A DNA stretch of 64,000 bases from Linanthus parryae (Eukaryota > Streptophyta > Magnoliopsida > Ericales > Polemoniaceae): positions 73,693,491 to 73,757,490 of the forward strand of contig JALGPY010000003.1 in assembly GCA_023055425.1 (NCBI GenBank), written 5' to 3'. This document shows positions 1-12,722 of the stretch, one piece after another. A program made the position numbers and the translations under genes. The notes under the pieces are model-generated. The model made no database searches, was not told the origin of the DNA, and saw only the letters and a program-made list of their open reading frames with translations. Position 1 is the first letter of the stretch. Each line of letters begins with the position of its first letter.

Positions 1-1222
1 TGGACAGAACATGATAGAAGGGTGCTAAGTGTCCCTAACTTTTTCCGTTATAAGGGTGGTGTGATATATTGTTCAAACGTCAGGGGACCATAGTGTCTTT
101 TCACCAAATTACAAGGGTGCAAAGTGTCCTTTACCCTTAAGCTTTATGTTATTGTAACTCTGACATCTTCCAAAGAGTTACCAATAAGCACTACAGGATG
201 TGATGGGGATCAACCATAGACATTTAGAGAAAGTAAGAGTCCATCAACTACTAATTGAACTCGATGTCACCAACTTGGGAACAGAAATGCACTGAGATGT
301 TCAGGAAACAAAATGTAAAACGCACCTGGGATAATAAAACAGAACTGTGTCCTATAGTTTTGTCAGTGTAAATATTGGACCTCATAGCAGGTCGAAATAA
401 AACCGGAACATGGTGCACTCTCCTCATAAGCCACTTATATGTTTGCTTATTTGCATACTATTCCTTCCACCTCCACTTTACCTATCATGTTTGACTTCTT
501 TTGGGGGGGTGAGACTTTTCACAAAGTTTAGTACTTTTTTACTGTGAAAATTGGCATAATTGTGCTCATCTGATTTACATACTTTTCATGGGAATGGGCT
601 TGTGACTCAAGAACTTTTGGTATATGGCATTTACAATATGAGTAGTTCTAAGGATGGAAAGGAGATAAGCACATAAGCTACTCTTATCAAAGATTTTGTA
701 AAATAACAGAGATTGAAAATGAGATTCATTACATCAAGAGAAAAAGGTGTTCCTGGCATTCTAGAAGGTACAGCTAAGAGTAGGAAGAAAAAACAAGAGA
801 ATGAGAACAAACTCTTAAGGTATCTCCCTTATTTAAGCTAGCATTACCTAGGAATCCAATTACGAACAAGCAAATGATATTGCATGTAACTTTAAATGTA
901 TGTCATTTTTCAGTATTACTATTCTTGGCATCAAGCAAGGATAATGGTCAAAGTATGATCACGTTGCATATGTAGCATAGTAGTTATGACTTCATTTCAT
1001 GTACTTCATACTCAGCAGTGAAGAATCCATAAGTGAAGATGTTTGAAAAGAAATGTACCCACTGAGTGGAATAATCACATTAAGCCGTGCAAGTAAAAAC
1101 TTAGTCAAATAATAAGTTACACTCAGCTGGAAATTTACCGACCATATATGCTTTATCAAAAGAATTGATATAAAGGGAAACTTTATGCAAAAAAAAAAAA
1201 AAAAAAAAAAAATTATGCTCAC
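1..1222 (-). other. ABCG7 intron 4 (partial)
   Basis: This follows the exon 4 donor GTGAGC at 1222-1217 on the minus strand. No exon, RNA gene or intact element is visible in it. The part at 1-150 has a repetitive, transposon-like look but is not classifiable by eye. Confidence 0.6.
1189..1212. repeat. A24 homopolymer (T24 on the ABCG7 sense strand)
   Basis: An uninterrupted run of 24 A. On the transcribed strand of ABCG7 it is a U-tract starting about 10 nt after the exon 4 donor. Confidence 0.95.
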
Positions 1223-4200
1223 CAGTTGTGGGCTCATCAGCAAATATCACAGATGGACTGGCAATAAGTTCACATGCTAGAGATAACCGCTTCTTCTCGC
1301 CACCACTGATTCCACGAACTTTGGCATCTCCGACACGAGATTCCGCACAATTGATCTTTTCGAGTAGGGAGCACACGGAAACCAAACAGGAAAAGATAAA
1401 AACTTATAAGTTTAAACTCATACAACTAACGTCTAGATAAGAAACAATAAGACGGTGCTGAAAGAAAACACCTGTAACTAATTGTTTCCTAGAAAGATAA
1501 TAAAGGCTAGTGCATATTCATAGATTGAAACATTGGTAAAGATCTTGTAAACGGTTGCCAATCGACTTCTTAATTGGATATGTATAAGAGAAGTAACAAC
1601 AAGTAGGGAAAGACAAATCAGTATTACCAGGCCTGCCTTGAACAACAGGTTGTTCACATATTCATCTCTTTCTTCGACGGAAGAAATATGCTGAAGTTGA
1701 AGTTCGGCAGCAAGGGATAATGTCTCTCGAACTGTCAACTGAGAGAAGAAAAGGTCTTCCTGCCTCACATAAGCATATCTGCAATCACAATGGTTAAAAC
1801 TATAAGTATGAATGAAAGAAAGATATGATATGAGAGTTCAAGTATGCTAAACATACTTGAAACTTCTTTTCGTGATTGGCCGTCCATTGACCTCCAAAAG
1901 GCCTGACAAATGCAAACGGGGAGAAGAAACTATCTGGTTTGCTAATATATTGAGCAGGGTTGTTTTTCCTGATCCTGATGGCCCCATTATTGCAAGCAAT
2001 CTTCCTGGTTTTGCCTCTCCAGTCACATCCTTCACCAAAAATCTCACCTACAAAAGCAACAACATTTTAACTAGGCCTATTTTAACATGTGGAGCCTCCA
2101 GATTAATACAAACAAACAATGTAAAAAAATACAATAATAATAATAAACACAATAGAGATGAAATTCGAGCGGGTTGAACCTTACTCTACCAATAACTCTG
2201 GGGGAATACTTTGGTGGGATACAGAAGTTTGTTTGAGGAAGGTGTAAAAAAAGAAAATAATTCTAGCTCAACTTACTAATAGAACAATCTGAACAGATCC
2301 TGTGGGAGCCCAATTTCTAATAACATTTTTATTACTAAGACTTAAAAGTTGTGCCGTTTTCTAGCCTATGCAGCCTTCATTGATCTCGTACTCCCCCTGA
2401 CTCGACTGCGCAATCGATGGTCCTTCCTCAAAATTAAAAGAACGGGTAGAATGGCTTTACAAGAGAGAATGTATGTTTTCCTCTATCACCGCCATGTTAT
2501 ATGCAATGCTAGCACAGCCAAGGGCCCTCGGGTACAGACCTTGCCACACTCCATTTCCCTGGGAAGCTCGATATATATATGTGTATCATGGTTTTAACAA
2601 ATGGCTATTACTTAGAGTCAAGCCCAATACGAAAGGGAAATCAATGCACCATTGTCGAGGTAGCCGAGGCCTATGGTGTGAATTAAATTCACGACTTCAC
2701 CCTCTCAAGACGGTACATGCATTCACAATTCGGTAACAGCTATTACACCTGATAATTTTTCTAGAAAAGAAGACGAGGGGCAAAAAAATGAAGATTACTG
2801 ATCATGAACCACAAATTGAACTAGTTAGAAAGGAATGGTGACCAATTATTGCAGTTGAATTCTTGAATGTGATTGGGAGTGATGTGTGTAACTCTTCAAA
2901 GAGTGTTATGAAAATAGTAACTTTCCTGTTCCTCTCAGTAGCACTCTAATGTTCCTTATTCCTAACCTGGGAATCCTGAATGTATCAAAAGTTTTAGACC
3001 AATAAACTTATTGTTGGAAGAATGAGACCCATCTTTACTAGTACTGTGGGCCCCTTTTAAAGTAGCTTCTTACCTTCCACATCTACTTAGGATAACATCA
3101 TTATCACTCAAGAGTTTATCCACATGTTGAAGAAAAGGAACAATAAATTTGGTGGTATGATAATTAAAATTGACTTCGGAAAAGCTTATGACACGATTTC
3201 TCGGAGATTTATCAACGAAACCGTGTTTTTCAATTTCCCTCATAAGTCGATTGTACTTATCATGCATTGCATTACTAGTGTTTCTACAGCTATTATTTCG
3301 GATAGCTATGTGCTAGATGATTCCGAAAGTGAGAGAGGTTTAAGACAAGAGGACTCACTTTCTCTGTATATCTATGTTCTTTGTATGGAGAGGTTTTCAC
3401 TGTCTGGACTTGCTGCCAACCTTAGCAATTCAAACAAAATCTTCTCTAATAATACCCTCAGAAGAGCTCAAAAATAAAAATAAAAATCAATCAGGGCTCT
3501 TATTGGTATGCCTACTACTCATGACTTGGGAAGGTTCCTTGGTATTAACTCGGTACATTACAGATTTAGCAAAAACAGTATTCAAGAAGTGGTGAACATG
3601 TTACATGTCAGGCTTTCTGGGTGGAAGAGTAGCACCTTTTCTCTCGCAAGAAGTGTTCTTTCCACTCTGCATATAGCATGCAATCGCTAACCCTCCCTTC
3701 CAGTACTTGCAGTACGATTTGACAAAATCTGCAGAGATTTTGCCGGGTGGTGAACTGGAATACTGTCTGTCTCTCCGTCTCCAAAAGAAAAAAGAGAACT
3801 AGGCATAAAAAAAATGTCCAGAACTTCGCCCTTCTTGCCAAACTCAGCTGGAGTTTTTTACATGATAACGGCACTTATGGAGTGAAGTTCAAAAAAAGAA
3901 GCATCTCAGGTGGATATTTTTCTCCTCCATAATGATCTTGTCATATCCTCTCCCATTTGGAGAGGAAGGAAGAAAACCAGAAGCCATATTGCCAAGAATA
4001 CTAAATGGAGTATAGGGAATGGCAAGAACATATCACTGTGGAAAGATTGGTAGTGCGGAGATTAATACCTGGGGATTAAACATCCCTGTAATTTTTTTAA
4101 TGATAATGTTGCTAGGATTTTGAATGAGAACAATAGCTGGAAGTTAAATGCTATTGAAAGTAAAGTCACACATCAGAGCGGAAGGAAATTGGAAATGTTT

Positions 4201-7200
4201 TTACCCTCCTCTGTATGCAATGACATTCCTTTTGGGTTGGCACCAGCAATGGTTGTTTCTCAGTGTCTGCTGCTTACAAAGCTATAAATAATGAGACTCA
4301 GCAGCTTCAAGGTGTCACTGCTGGGAATCGGATAAGACCTGTGGAAACCTAAGTTAACCGGACTCTTCAATATCGGCACCCGATCCATGTCGGACATTAT
4401 CCTTGCGGATAAGGGTATGGGATATGTGGCGGATATGTCCACCATCCATCTGACACTCCAAGGTTTTAAAACATGGTTAGACAGCAAATTGGTGCTTCAG
4501 TTTCTTCTTTTCCCCTAATGTTTTCTCCTTCATTTCATGGTTTTTACCTTGTTCAAAGCTGTGGTCAATCTCACTGAACATCCTCTAACCTCACTAATAG
4601 GTTCCTCATTCTTATTGATTACTGAGTTGCAAACACTCAGACTCTTTTTCCAGTCAAAAAAACCATTCAGGTTTAAGCTTAGTTTCTGAGCAGAAAACTA
4701 TATTTTGTAAAATATATGCAATGACACTGTATCCCTGCACCCGTTTCCAAGATCTGGACACTTTTTAGCCGGGTCCCCAAATCCTAAATTTCAGCAAGGG
4801 GGCAAATACTATTCTTGGACACACAACCAACATGACACCCGCACCCAAGTCAATGTAATCTAGGTGGAAACTCAAGCTTCCCAATAAAAGTATCCACTTT
4901 CTATATATTGTTATCCATGAAAAGCTTCTCAGTAATTCAAGCATGAAAACTAGAGTCTTACCTCTGACAATAGCAGCTTTTTTGTGGAAATCTTACTGAG
5001 AACCACGACCATCATGTAGATACGTTATTCCTGTCTGTAATCATTTCTGGGGTAATAACTTGCACAATAGAATGCTAATATGGTTTTTAAGAGATGGATT
5101 CTGGATACTATCAAGAAGAGCTCTCATTTTGGAAGTTTTATTTACAACGAGCTGTTTGTACTTTGTAGTTACATTGTAGCACATATGGCCAGGAGCTACG
5201 TTACCCGGACTCTTCTAAATCGCCGCCGTACCCGTGTCGATACGATCCGACATGGGTGTGGGTATGGGATGTGTGGCGGGTGTGGCTGAAACTCGCCGGA
5301 CGCTTTGACTACGTTGACCTCTTGTTCCGACAAAGACTTGGTCGTTATCTAACATTAGATTTAGTTTTGGGCTTTCTCGAAGCATTCGGTTGGGCCAAGG
5401 GTTCAGCAGGCCTTCAAAATAAGAATAATCTTTAGTATGAAATTTCAATATATTCCTTGTAGTTTAGCTATATAACAGTTAAATTCACTAAAACTTGCTT
5501 AAACAAATAGCAATTCTTTATTTTCTGCATTCTCATGTATGACATTTTATAAATATAGTTAGAAAAAATTATTTTTACCATACCCCCACACCCGTGTCTA
5601 AATGTTGGGTACTTTTTAGCCGAGTCCACGGATCCCACTTTTGAGCAAGTTTGCGAATCCGATCTCTGGATCCATATCGGATCCGATACCCGCACCCAAG
5701 TCCGTGTAACATAGGCCAGGAGAAACCGCAAAATCTTCAATGGTGTCATGGATACTACTAAGATAAGTGCACAAAAGATCATAACACATATGGTAATCAT
5801 ACAGGGAGACTTCTCTACATTTTCTATCATCTAAATCTTTAATCTAGACAAACCTCATTCTAGATTGTGTATGCCTAATGCAGGTAAAAACCAAAGTAGA
5901 TGTGGATGGCTGCTCAAGAGGTAACCCGGGTCTTGTTGGTTTAGGATGAGTGTTCAGAAATGAAAGAGACGAATGGATTCTTGGCAACTATGGCAAGCTC
6001 CACAATTGTTCAAGCATGGAGGCTAAAGTTTGTCTACGGTGGAAGCACACCTTTGGTTGCTGATTCCTGCTGCAGAGAGTCTGAGATTCCCGATACTGTT
6101 GCAAAGCAATCGCAATGGCTACGTCGACTATTACCTTTTTTTATAACCATGCGGTATATACAACAACTGAGACTGATAGTGAACCTTCAATGAAAAAAGT
6201 CATCTTAAAGTACATGGCAGATGTGTCCTTGTTTTACCTACGGGGCATGTCAAAGGCAACTGAGTGTCTGATTCCCACCTCTATACTCTCTTACATCTAC
6301 ACTAATAAAAAAATGTGTTTCCTCGAAGTTGTTATTTGAGCCGGTGTGGCTTGTGAAGTTGTGATAACCAGATGTGCTCATGTTTGGGAATGGGGTAAAA
6401 TTTCAGAAATGGTGAACAAAACGATTGGCTTTTATGAGCCTGTCAAGAAGTTGCTCCGCGCATATTGCCTTACTTGAGCATCACTGGAGCCGCATAAGTT
6501 CATTAAGCTTGTATTCTGAGTACAGCGTGTGCAACTAAGAGATGAAGCTCATAGTCTGTAATTCAATATATTTAATCATAGGCTCTATCTGAAATTCTCA
6601 GTATATTGTTAAAAGCTAGTAATGCTTTAGATGATTGTAGACAGTCAAAAGTGAAGCCCTGGGTCACTGCCACGTGGACCCACCAGCAGCCTACAGGTGT
6701 CCTCGCCTCCGTGCTCCAGAAGCACCAGATCATGCCGCATCGCACTTAGAGGGACCATGAGACAGGGTCCCTTGAGCCTATCACCTCGCACGGGAGCCAG
6801 GGGTTCTAGTGGCTTGAAGGCTGGAATAAGGCCCGTCGCATGTGGGTTCCGCCTCAGATGCGACCACTACTGTATTGGCGAAGCCAACTTCTACCACCTT
6901 CTATATATTAGGTTTGACGTCACTCGTGACAATCCTCCAGGGATTTACGGTACGCCGCCATCATAATGGACTGCGGGCCGTCCCTACGCCCACATGTCTC
7001 CCATTGGTTGTCCTGGTCGGACTAGTAAAAATAGGACGGTCCTTTATGCCATTTTGTACTCTGATCATCCTCTGTGTACACACACTGATTATTCTCTGTG
7101 CCTTACACACACAGATTACCCTGAGCCGAATTGCTGCCAACAAGCTGTCTCTCCCCTTCAAGAGTACAGTACTGCTTATTTCCACCCGTTCCTCTATCTG

Positions 7201-10200
7201 TCCTTGGCCTCTGATTCATCTGAGTACTTGCTATAAGGTTGTTAGCTTTGATTTGCTATAATCTGAACACTATGTGTTAGTCTACAACAGTACCCTCCAC
7301 ATTTCCTTGTAAACAATGATCATAACAAAATGTTGATGTGGTTTTACTAAATATAATAAGTTGGGTACATATGCCCTTTTTTTCCTGCATAAACATCTTT
7401 TGCCAACTATACAATTTTCTTTCATTTTTCTAACAAAGGATATAAAAACTGAAATTTCGAAAGTTATCTGTCAGGATCTCAAGAGCAATGCAGCCTCATC
7501 ACCTACTCAGTTGAATATTTTCTGAAATGAATGCACAATATGCTTGAAATGTCAGTTTTCACCTAATTATGAACACCCTAGAACGCGAAGGTTATGCAAG
7601 AAATATATTAGTTTGGCATCGTATAGAATTTGCTTTCCTTACTTGTGTTTCTTAATACTCTAGAATCACAATGTATATTTCTACCTCCATAACAGATTAA
7701 TCAATTAAACATGAACAGCAAAATTACTGATTTACATGAACAGCAAAATTACTTATTTAAACATGTAAGCATGTCTTGATCAAATTCCAGGTGCTATCAT
7801 CGTAGGTCTAAACTCAATTAAGTAATTAAGGATCAAGACTTCATCCCTGCATGCTTGGCTTGCCTTGGGAATTTGACTTCTTCAAGTTTCACACTGGAGC
7901 CTAAAACGACTTTTTCAAGTTTAACAAACTGATCTCTGACTAAAGTCATCTTTCTTTAGCTTTCACGACACTCTAGGCGTTTCTGTTCCAGAACACAGGT
8001 AGAACTGTCTCCACTCTTTGCGATTGTTCTCATTCGGTTTGTCGTTCATGTCACACCATCCCACTTCTCTTTCCAGGATTAATAATTCTGCTCTATCACA
8101 CAGCAGGCTTTGTCATTGTTCAAGATATCTCATTCTATCATCAACTTTTTATATAAACAATGGCACTGGTTGTATCTTTAATGCTTGCGGACCATTTATC
8201 AACTCTGTATTCCTCAAACACCATTACATGGAAAATTAAGATAACAGAAGCATGTCACTACAAAAGCCCTCACTATTTTGCATCAAGATCATTTGTACTA
8301 GAGGTATTTATTAGTGCCAATTTCCTCCTTAATGGGCATATAGCCATGTATTAATCTCCTGAGCTGTTTCTTTCTAAGGACACCAAAGATCCAAACAAAT
8401 ACTTACTCAAAGATTTGGTCATTTGTGTTTCCCATGTGAGACCACAGTTTCAGAAACAGTGCAACCTGAATCTTCTAAATCTGTGTTTTTAATATGTTAT
8501 CCTCAGATCAATATATATAACTGCTACGAGTATTCGTGAAGTTTATACGACTAGATATGTCAAGCTTGTAATGTTGGTTTTCCTTAACATTCTTGTTTTA
8601 CTTCCAAGTTCTTATCAGAACGGCTCATTCTATTCTTCTCACCCTTACCTCTACCAGTACATTAATATCAACTTGTTATTCTTCCATTCATTCGCATGTT
8701 TATCCTAAAGTTTTCAAGAAATCTTCTCGAGATAACTTCCAGTCATTCATCTTTTTCCCAGTAACCAATTCTTTGATCCTCCTCAGCCTTCTACCACTAA
8801 TTAATTTCTGCACACGATGCTTACAATGTAATACTAATCCTAGTATTCATGCTAATCAAGCTTCCCTTCTTCGTAAGAACATAAAGCTACCCTAAAGCCT
8901 AGAATAGTGTAAATGGATTCTTGTTTAAGTATACTGCTCTCTTGCAAACAGTCCATTGATTAGATATAAGCCATAAGTGTGTCTAAAAGACAAAGAAATG
9001 CTGATATCGGTGTCTGCATTCAGAGAAGGCAATGAGAGCTATAAAGAGATTAATCTGACGACTGAGTTGCAGCTGATCATACAGGCATCTAAAGCCAGAA
9101 GCAACCTGAGTCAACTTTCCTAGTGGATGTCGAATGTGTGAAGCTTATTAGGTACAATGTGACTGTAAAATCTTGATTTATTTGCTATATGACTATGAGT
9201 CTCTTAATTTGATTTTCAGTTGGTAAAGGATATCCAGGTGCCCCATATGTATGGATTTTAGGGAAGTTTTTTATATAGTATTTCTCCTGCGGTATGCCGT
9301 GTGTGTGTTCTCATTTTTCGTTGTCAACAAATAGTTGCTTACCGAACACGGTTTAACATGAAATGGGCTGGAGTTTTGTTTGGATTAATTTAAAACTTCC
9401 AACCAGAATTTAGAAGTTATTCCTAAATGTTATCGGTCTGACTTCGTGCAGCAATTACGAATCTAGGATACCTTTCATATTGCAATTAAAAGGTTTGCAT
9501 TATCTAACCTTGTGCAATTAGGTCATGTTTCTCCATCATGTCTGAGCCCCATGATTTCCTATGTGGTTAAAAACATCACTGAGAGAGTGAGAGACTGGCA
9601 TCAAAGACTATCTCATTCCTGTATTCGTTGCCTGATATCACTTTGGATTTATTTTCTGTCATGACTTATTAAAACATGCCCTAATACAATGGTGGAACTC
9701 GAGTATGTCAATGATCTTCTTCTTACTTCAAAGAGCCAGCCTAGCGTTGATGATCTAGTGCATATGGCGAGTACTGCAGTTACCATGAAGGGTAGGGAAA
9801 CCTATCTTCCATTTTGAATTAATTTCCTGGTGCCTATGGATTCCTTTCATCAAGCTAAATGTTTACTGGTCATTTAGCAGAGCATGGAAAACAATCTGTG
9901 AAACTCCGACTAACCACTCAGCATGTTCAGTCTTCCAAAACCAACCCTTTCTATTCTATATTTTGTGATCCTACCTTGTCCAGACGAATTATGAGGACTT
10001 TGTGATACCTTGACTTGAAACATGTTCTAAAGAGTATTGCAAACATATGCATGCTTCTACTCTTGGGATTAGACTACGCTTGCAATATACAGCCAGTACC
10101 ACGTGCAAACATATATATTCCGATTCCCGTACTCTTTGATATCTTTTGTTGTTAGTAGAATATTGAGGCAAGCTCAGTTCTCAGAGGTTTGAACCCTCTT

Positions 10201-11734
10201 CTACTCTTTTTGTTCCTTCTGCATTATTTTGTGTTAACCTAGGCCAAAATCTTATTATTGTGGGGGAGAAATCTTCTGTAAATATCTCTATTACATTTTC
10301 TGAATATCGTCTTTGATTGTCACTCTTTGCTTAGCTTCAATATTTCACATATCTTCTTGAAACATATGGTCATCATTTCTTACTATCTTATTACTATGAA
10401 ATATAATCACAACTATTTCTTGCAATCTCCATTTTTTTTAACATGCATGCACTGCAACTTTTACACATAGATAGTGGTCCATGCTTTTGCAAAACGTTTC
10501 ATGTCTCTAAACTGTATACCGTGATCAGCACGCTGCATTCCACCACTCTTTCTAGTCAATGTTTAACAAGCACGCATAGAACAAAGTGTGATTTTCCCAA
10601 GATTGACGGTCTTAATGGAGGATTTATCTCAGCACCAGCGCAAGCACTCAGGATAAGTGCGAAGTTGCTCAAACTCAATCAAGAATATAATCTAACAGTG
10701 TCAATTCCAGAAAACAAGAGAAGCGAAGTGAAGAGCAATTATCAGCTTCTGTCTCAAGTTCTCTTCACTCAGTCAAGGGCTATTTTGCAAGCCCCGACCA
10801 TAATCATATAATTGCATGAAGCTTGATTAATTAATCGAATAACCCAGGACTCACTAATTGCTTATTGTTGTTTTCATTGTTGAAGTCTTTCTTCCCTATA
10901 CTACATCAAAAAGAGACGTGACAATTCAGTGTCACACTGGCTATCTTTATCAATGGGGTTGTAAGTCAAGTAGACAGCAACACGGTCTGAATTCTGAAGG
11001 ATGAAACCGTAAAACAGCATATAGATTTGAACTAATCAGATAAGTAGATACTAAAATTGGATGAGATCATGTGGAAAATGTCAAACATGATCAGGAATCA
11101 GGATGGTGGAGTAAACAAAAAAGGAAAATTTTGGGGGAGGAATATAGAAGGAGGAAGTTAATGTTTATATCAAATGGGATGGTGGATTCTGTCATTAATA
11201 TCACCTCAAAAGTTCAACAAAGCCCAATTTAGGTATGGCTGCAAAATTGGCATGATAATAGTGATTTTTTTTTTTTTTGATGAAAAAAAAATTGCATATT
11301 ACTTTCTAGGCATGATAAGATGTCTGCTCTAAAATTGCATATTACTTACTGCAGACCTTTCATTCATTTTCTCCGCAATCAAACAAGATCTCTGAAACCC
11401 TAGAAAGTAATACTCATTTACTATATAGTAGAGGCGTCGGAAAACTCACTGCTTTGGTGGATTTATCGGAGACGGAGCACGTGATATTGCTCCACCGGAT
11501 AGTAACCGAAGAAACTTTTCCGGGAACGGTGGGTTCGTGGCCTTCCGACTCTTCGTCATATTCACCGTCTCTGGAATCATCTTCCTCGTTATCCGGCAAG
11601 AGAGCCGGACCAGGGCCGGAGAAGAGGCGGAGCAAGAGAGCCGCCGCTACGGCGGCCATAACCTGGGCCAGGCCACCCTTGCGTCCGAGTCCGACCATCT
11701 GAGCCGCGACCTTAACACCACCGGAAACCACCAT
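1223..11734 (-). CDS. ABCG7: ABCG7-like half-size ABC transporter, exons 1-4 (partial, continues beyond the left edge)
   Basis: Plant ABCG/WBC half-transporters are membrane ATPases that move lipophilic compounds across membranes. I place exons at 11734-11450, 2047-1857, 1778-1628 and 1355-1223. All junctions are GT-AG and the phases agree (0, 2, 0, 1), giving 253 codons plus one base. Residues 1-95 form the ABCG7-type N-terminus: a short hydrophobic [12 protein letters not shown] stretch, an acidic linker, then [15 protein letters not shown]. The Walker A motif GPSGSGKT is at residues 117-124, the ABC signature ISGGE at about 225-229 and Walker B VIFADEP at about 245-251. The start is the ATG at 11734, which gives the N-terminus expected for this subfamily. 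No sequence resembling the next exon (LDAFQAEKVM in the family) was seen in 1-1222, so the D-loop, H-loop and transmembrane half must lie to the left. The frame is intact, so I read it as a live gene. Confidence 0.93.
4349..4863. mobile_element. Non-autonomous hAT-like MITE, copy A (515 bp)
   Basis: Begins CTAAGTTAACCGGACTC and ends with a diverged inverse ending in TAG. It is flanked on both sides by the 8-bp direct repeat GTGGAAAC (4341-4348 and 4864-4871). An 8-bp target duplication is typical of hAT transposons. It has no coding capacity. The outer 100-150 bp on each side match copy B. Confidence 0.78.
5196..5714. mobile_element. Non-autonomous hAT-like MITE, copy B (519 bp)
   Basis: Begins CTACGTTACCCGGACT; the reverse complement of its right end begins CTATGTTACACGGACT, so the 16-bp terminal inverted repeats have two mismatches. 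Flanked by the direct repeat GCCAGGAG (5188-5195 and 5715-5722). Same family as copy A, inserted in the same LINE remnant. It has no transposase. Confidence 0.82.
6655..7250. other. GC-richer unclassified repeat-like segment
   Basis: The base composition differs from the surrounding intron. It holds short CTCTGTGTACACACA-type reiterations at about 7065-7115. Its look suggests an old LTR fragment, but no ends, primer site or coding match can be shown. Confidence 0.3.
9690..10190 (+). pseudogene. Decayed copia-type reverse transcriptase fragment
   Basis: Reading across frames gives the C-terminal part of a Ty1/copia [23 protein letters not shown] is a relic of the YVDD catalytic region. It is followed by a QAK element, a ME-C-P-TNHSA-like stretch, a [19 protein letters not shown] stretch (R-x-x-x-G-x-LQYL in the family) and a C-HASTL-like run. 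Every part carries stops or frameshifts. The plus-strand orientation is antisense to ABCG7. Confidence 0.7.
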
Positions 11735-11915
11735 TATCTTCTACAGTGTTGTTCTATAGCTTTAATCCTTTTTACTGAAGCAGAGGTCCAGTGTGGTCAC
11801 ACTTGGCCTCTGAAGATTTTTGTCTTACGTGCCAGTGCATTATTGGTGATGTTAAGTATGGAGTAGAGTATCGCTAAGGCTGATAATCATTTTGCTCATG
11901 CCATATGCCCCCCAA
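11735..11915 (-). promoter_or_regulatory. ABCG7 5' UTR/proximal promoter region
   Basis: The 181 bp between the ABCG7 ATG and the target duplication of an upstream hAT-like element. No convincing TATA box or initiator can be picked by eye, so the role is inferred from position only. Confidence 0.4.
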
Positions 11916-11923
11916 ATAAAAAC

Positions 11924-12714
11924 CATAGTTAGTAAAATACGGGACGGAAATAAATCGCGGTACGGTACGTACGTGTATAATTTGTATACTAGTTATTCAT
12001 TCGGAATTAAAAATGCGAGTGTATTTCTTAGTATTTTAGCATATATAAGGAGTTACTTGTGTTCCACATTGTCATATTTTCATATTTTTATCAAATATTT
12101 AAAAATAATTTGTAAAGCATGTACTCGTTTGTTTGTCATTTATGATAAATACACTATTCACTCATGACTAACACATTACTTATGTAAATAATATCAAACT
12201 ATTATTGATCAAAACTTCTATAAAAAAAGCTACTGTGCATTCTCTAATCTCAAGCCTTAATTATATTGAATATTAATAGTAAGACGCAAGATGCAAGTAC
12301 ATATATACGCATTCATATATATAGCTATTCAAAATACTTTTAAAGTTTTATAATAAATACTTTAAATCTTTATACTAATATATATTTATAATAAACAAAA
12401 TATTACTTTTTACACTATTATTCTTTCTAAAAAATATTTATAATAAGGAAATAGTGAGAAAATATTTAATAATAACTAATTAATATAACTTATAATATTT
12501 TGGATAACAATTTATTCGCTGTAATTTTGTATGGAAGAAGTTTTATTCGGAAGTATTATACGTTGAAACGTCAAATACGAGTATTAAACTTTTTTGGTCA
12601 AAAGTTCGAGAATTTTTCATTAGGTCCACCAATAGTACGAAATACGGAAGTATTTTTCATTTATACTTACGGACGAGTATTAAACGGAAAAATTCGGAGT
12701 GTTTACTAACTATG
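11924..12714. mobile_element. Non-autonomous hAT-like element (791 bp) upstream of ABCG7
   Basis: The ends are exact inverted repeats CATAGTTAGTAAA and TTTACTAACTATG. Flanking it on both sides is the perfect 8-bp direct repeat ATAAAAAC (11916-11923 and 12715-12722), the target duplication size of hAT elements. The interior is very AT-rich with recurrent CG-containing heptamers near both ends (TACGGGACGG, ATACGGAAG, TTACGGACG), which could be subterminal transposase sites. It carries no transposase frame. Confidence 0.88.
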
Positions 12715-12722
12715 ATAAAAAC

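Larger units (their letters stand above)
3060..6130 (+). pseudogene. LINE (L1-type) remnant: reverse transcriptase to RNase H, antisense to ABCG7
   Basis: Several frames together read as a decayed plant LINE. The RT palm is visible at 3151-3420 ([12 protein letters not shown], then [21 protein letters not shown], with Q-G-D changed to Q-E-D). A post-RT segment at 3508-3690 reads DLGRFLGI and [19 protein letters not shown] fragment at 3740-3870 reads NWNTVCLS and FALLAKLSW, and [13 protein letters not shown] follows at about 4012-4055. The RNase H start [13 protein letters not shown] is at about 5890. Multiple stops and frameshifts show it is dead. Two MITEs interrupt it at 4349-4863 and 5196-5714. 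Its orientation is opposite to the host gene. Confidence 0.85.
2048..11449 (-). other. ABCG7 intron 1 (9402 bp) filled with transposon remnants
   Basis: The intron is defined by the exon 1 donor GTGAGT at 11449 and the acceptor TTTTGTAG ending at 2048, both phase 0. Contents from left to right: 2049-3059 unclassified; 3060-6130 a plus-strand LINE remnant holding two MITEs; 6655-7250 a GC-richer unclassified repeat-like stretch; 7251-9680 nothing recognised; 9690-10190 a decayed copia reverse-transcriptase piece; 10191-11449 nothing recognised apart from a T/A-rich tract near 11268-11290 and a 16-bp direct repeat (AAATTGCATATTACTT) at about 11289 and 11333. Short open frames inside it show no consistent coding signal. 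Confidence 0.85.

Noticed and set aside
1857..2177. Plus-strand 106-codon frame
   Set aside because: Shadow of ABCG7 exon 2, which carries Walker A on the other strand.
5187..5722. Mutator-like MITE with a 9-bp target duplication (GGCCAGGAG)
   Set aside because: The ninth base matches by chance: the sister copy has an exact 8-bp duplication, and treating the final G as part of the element makes both ends agree.
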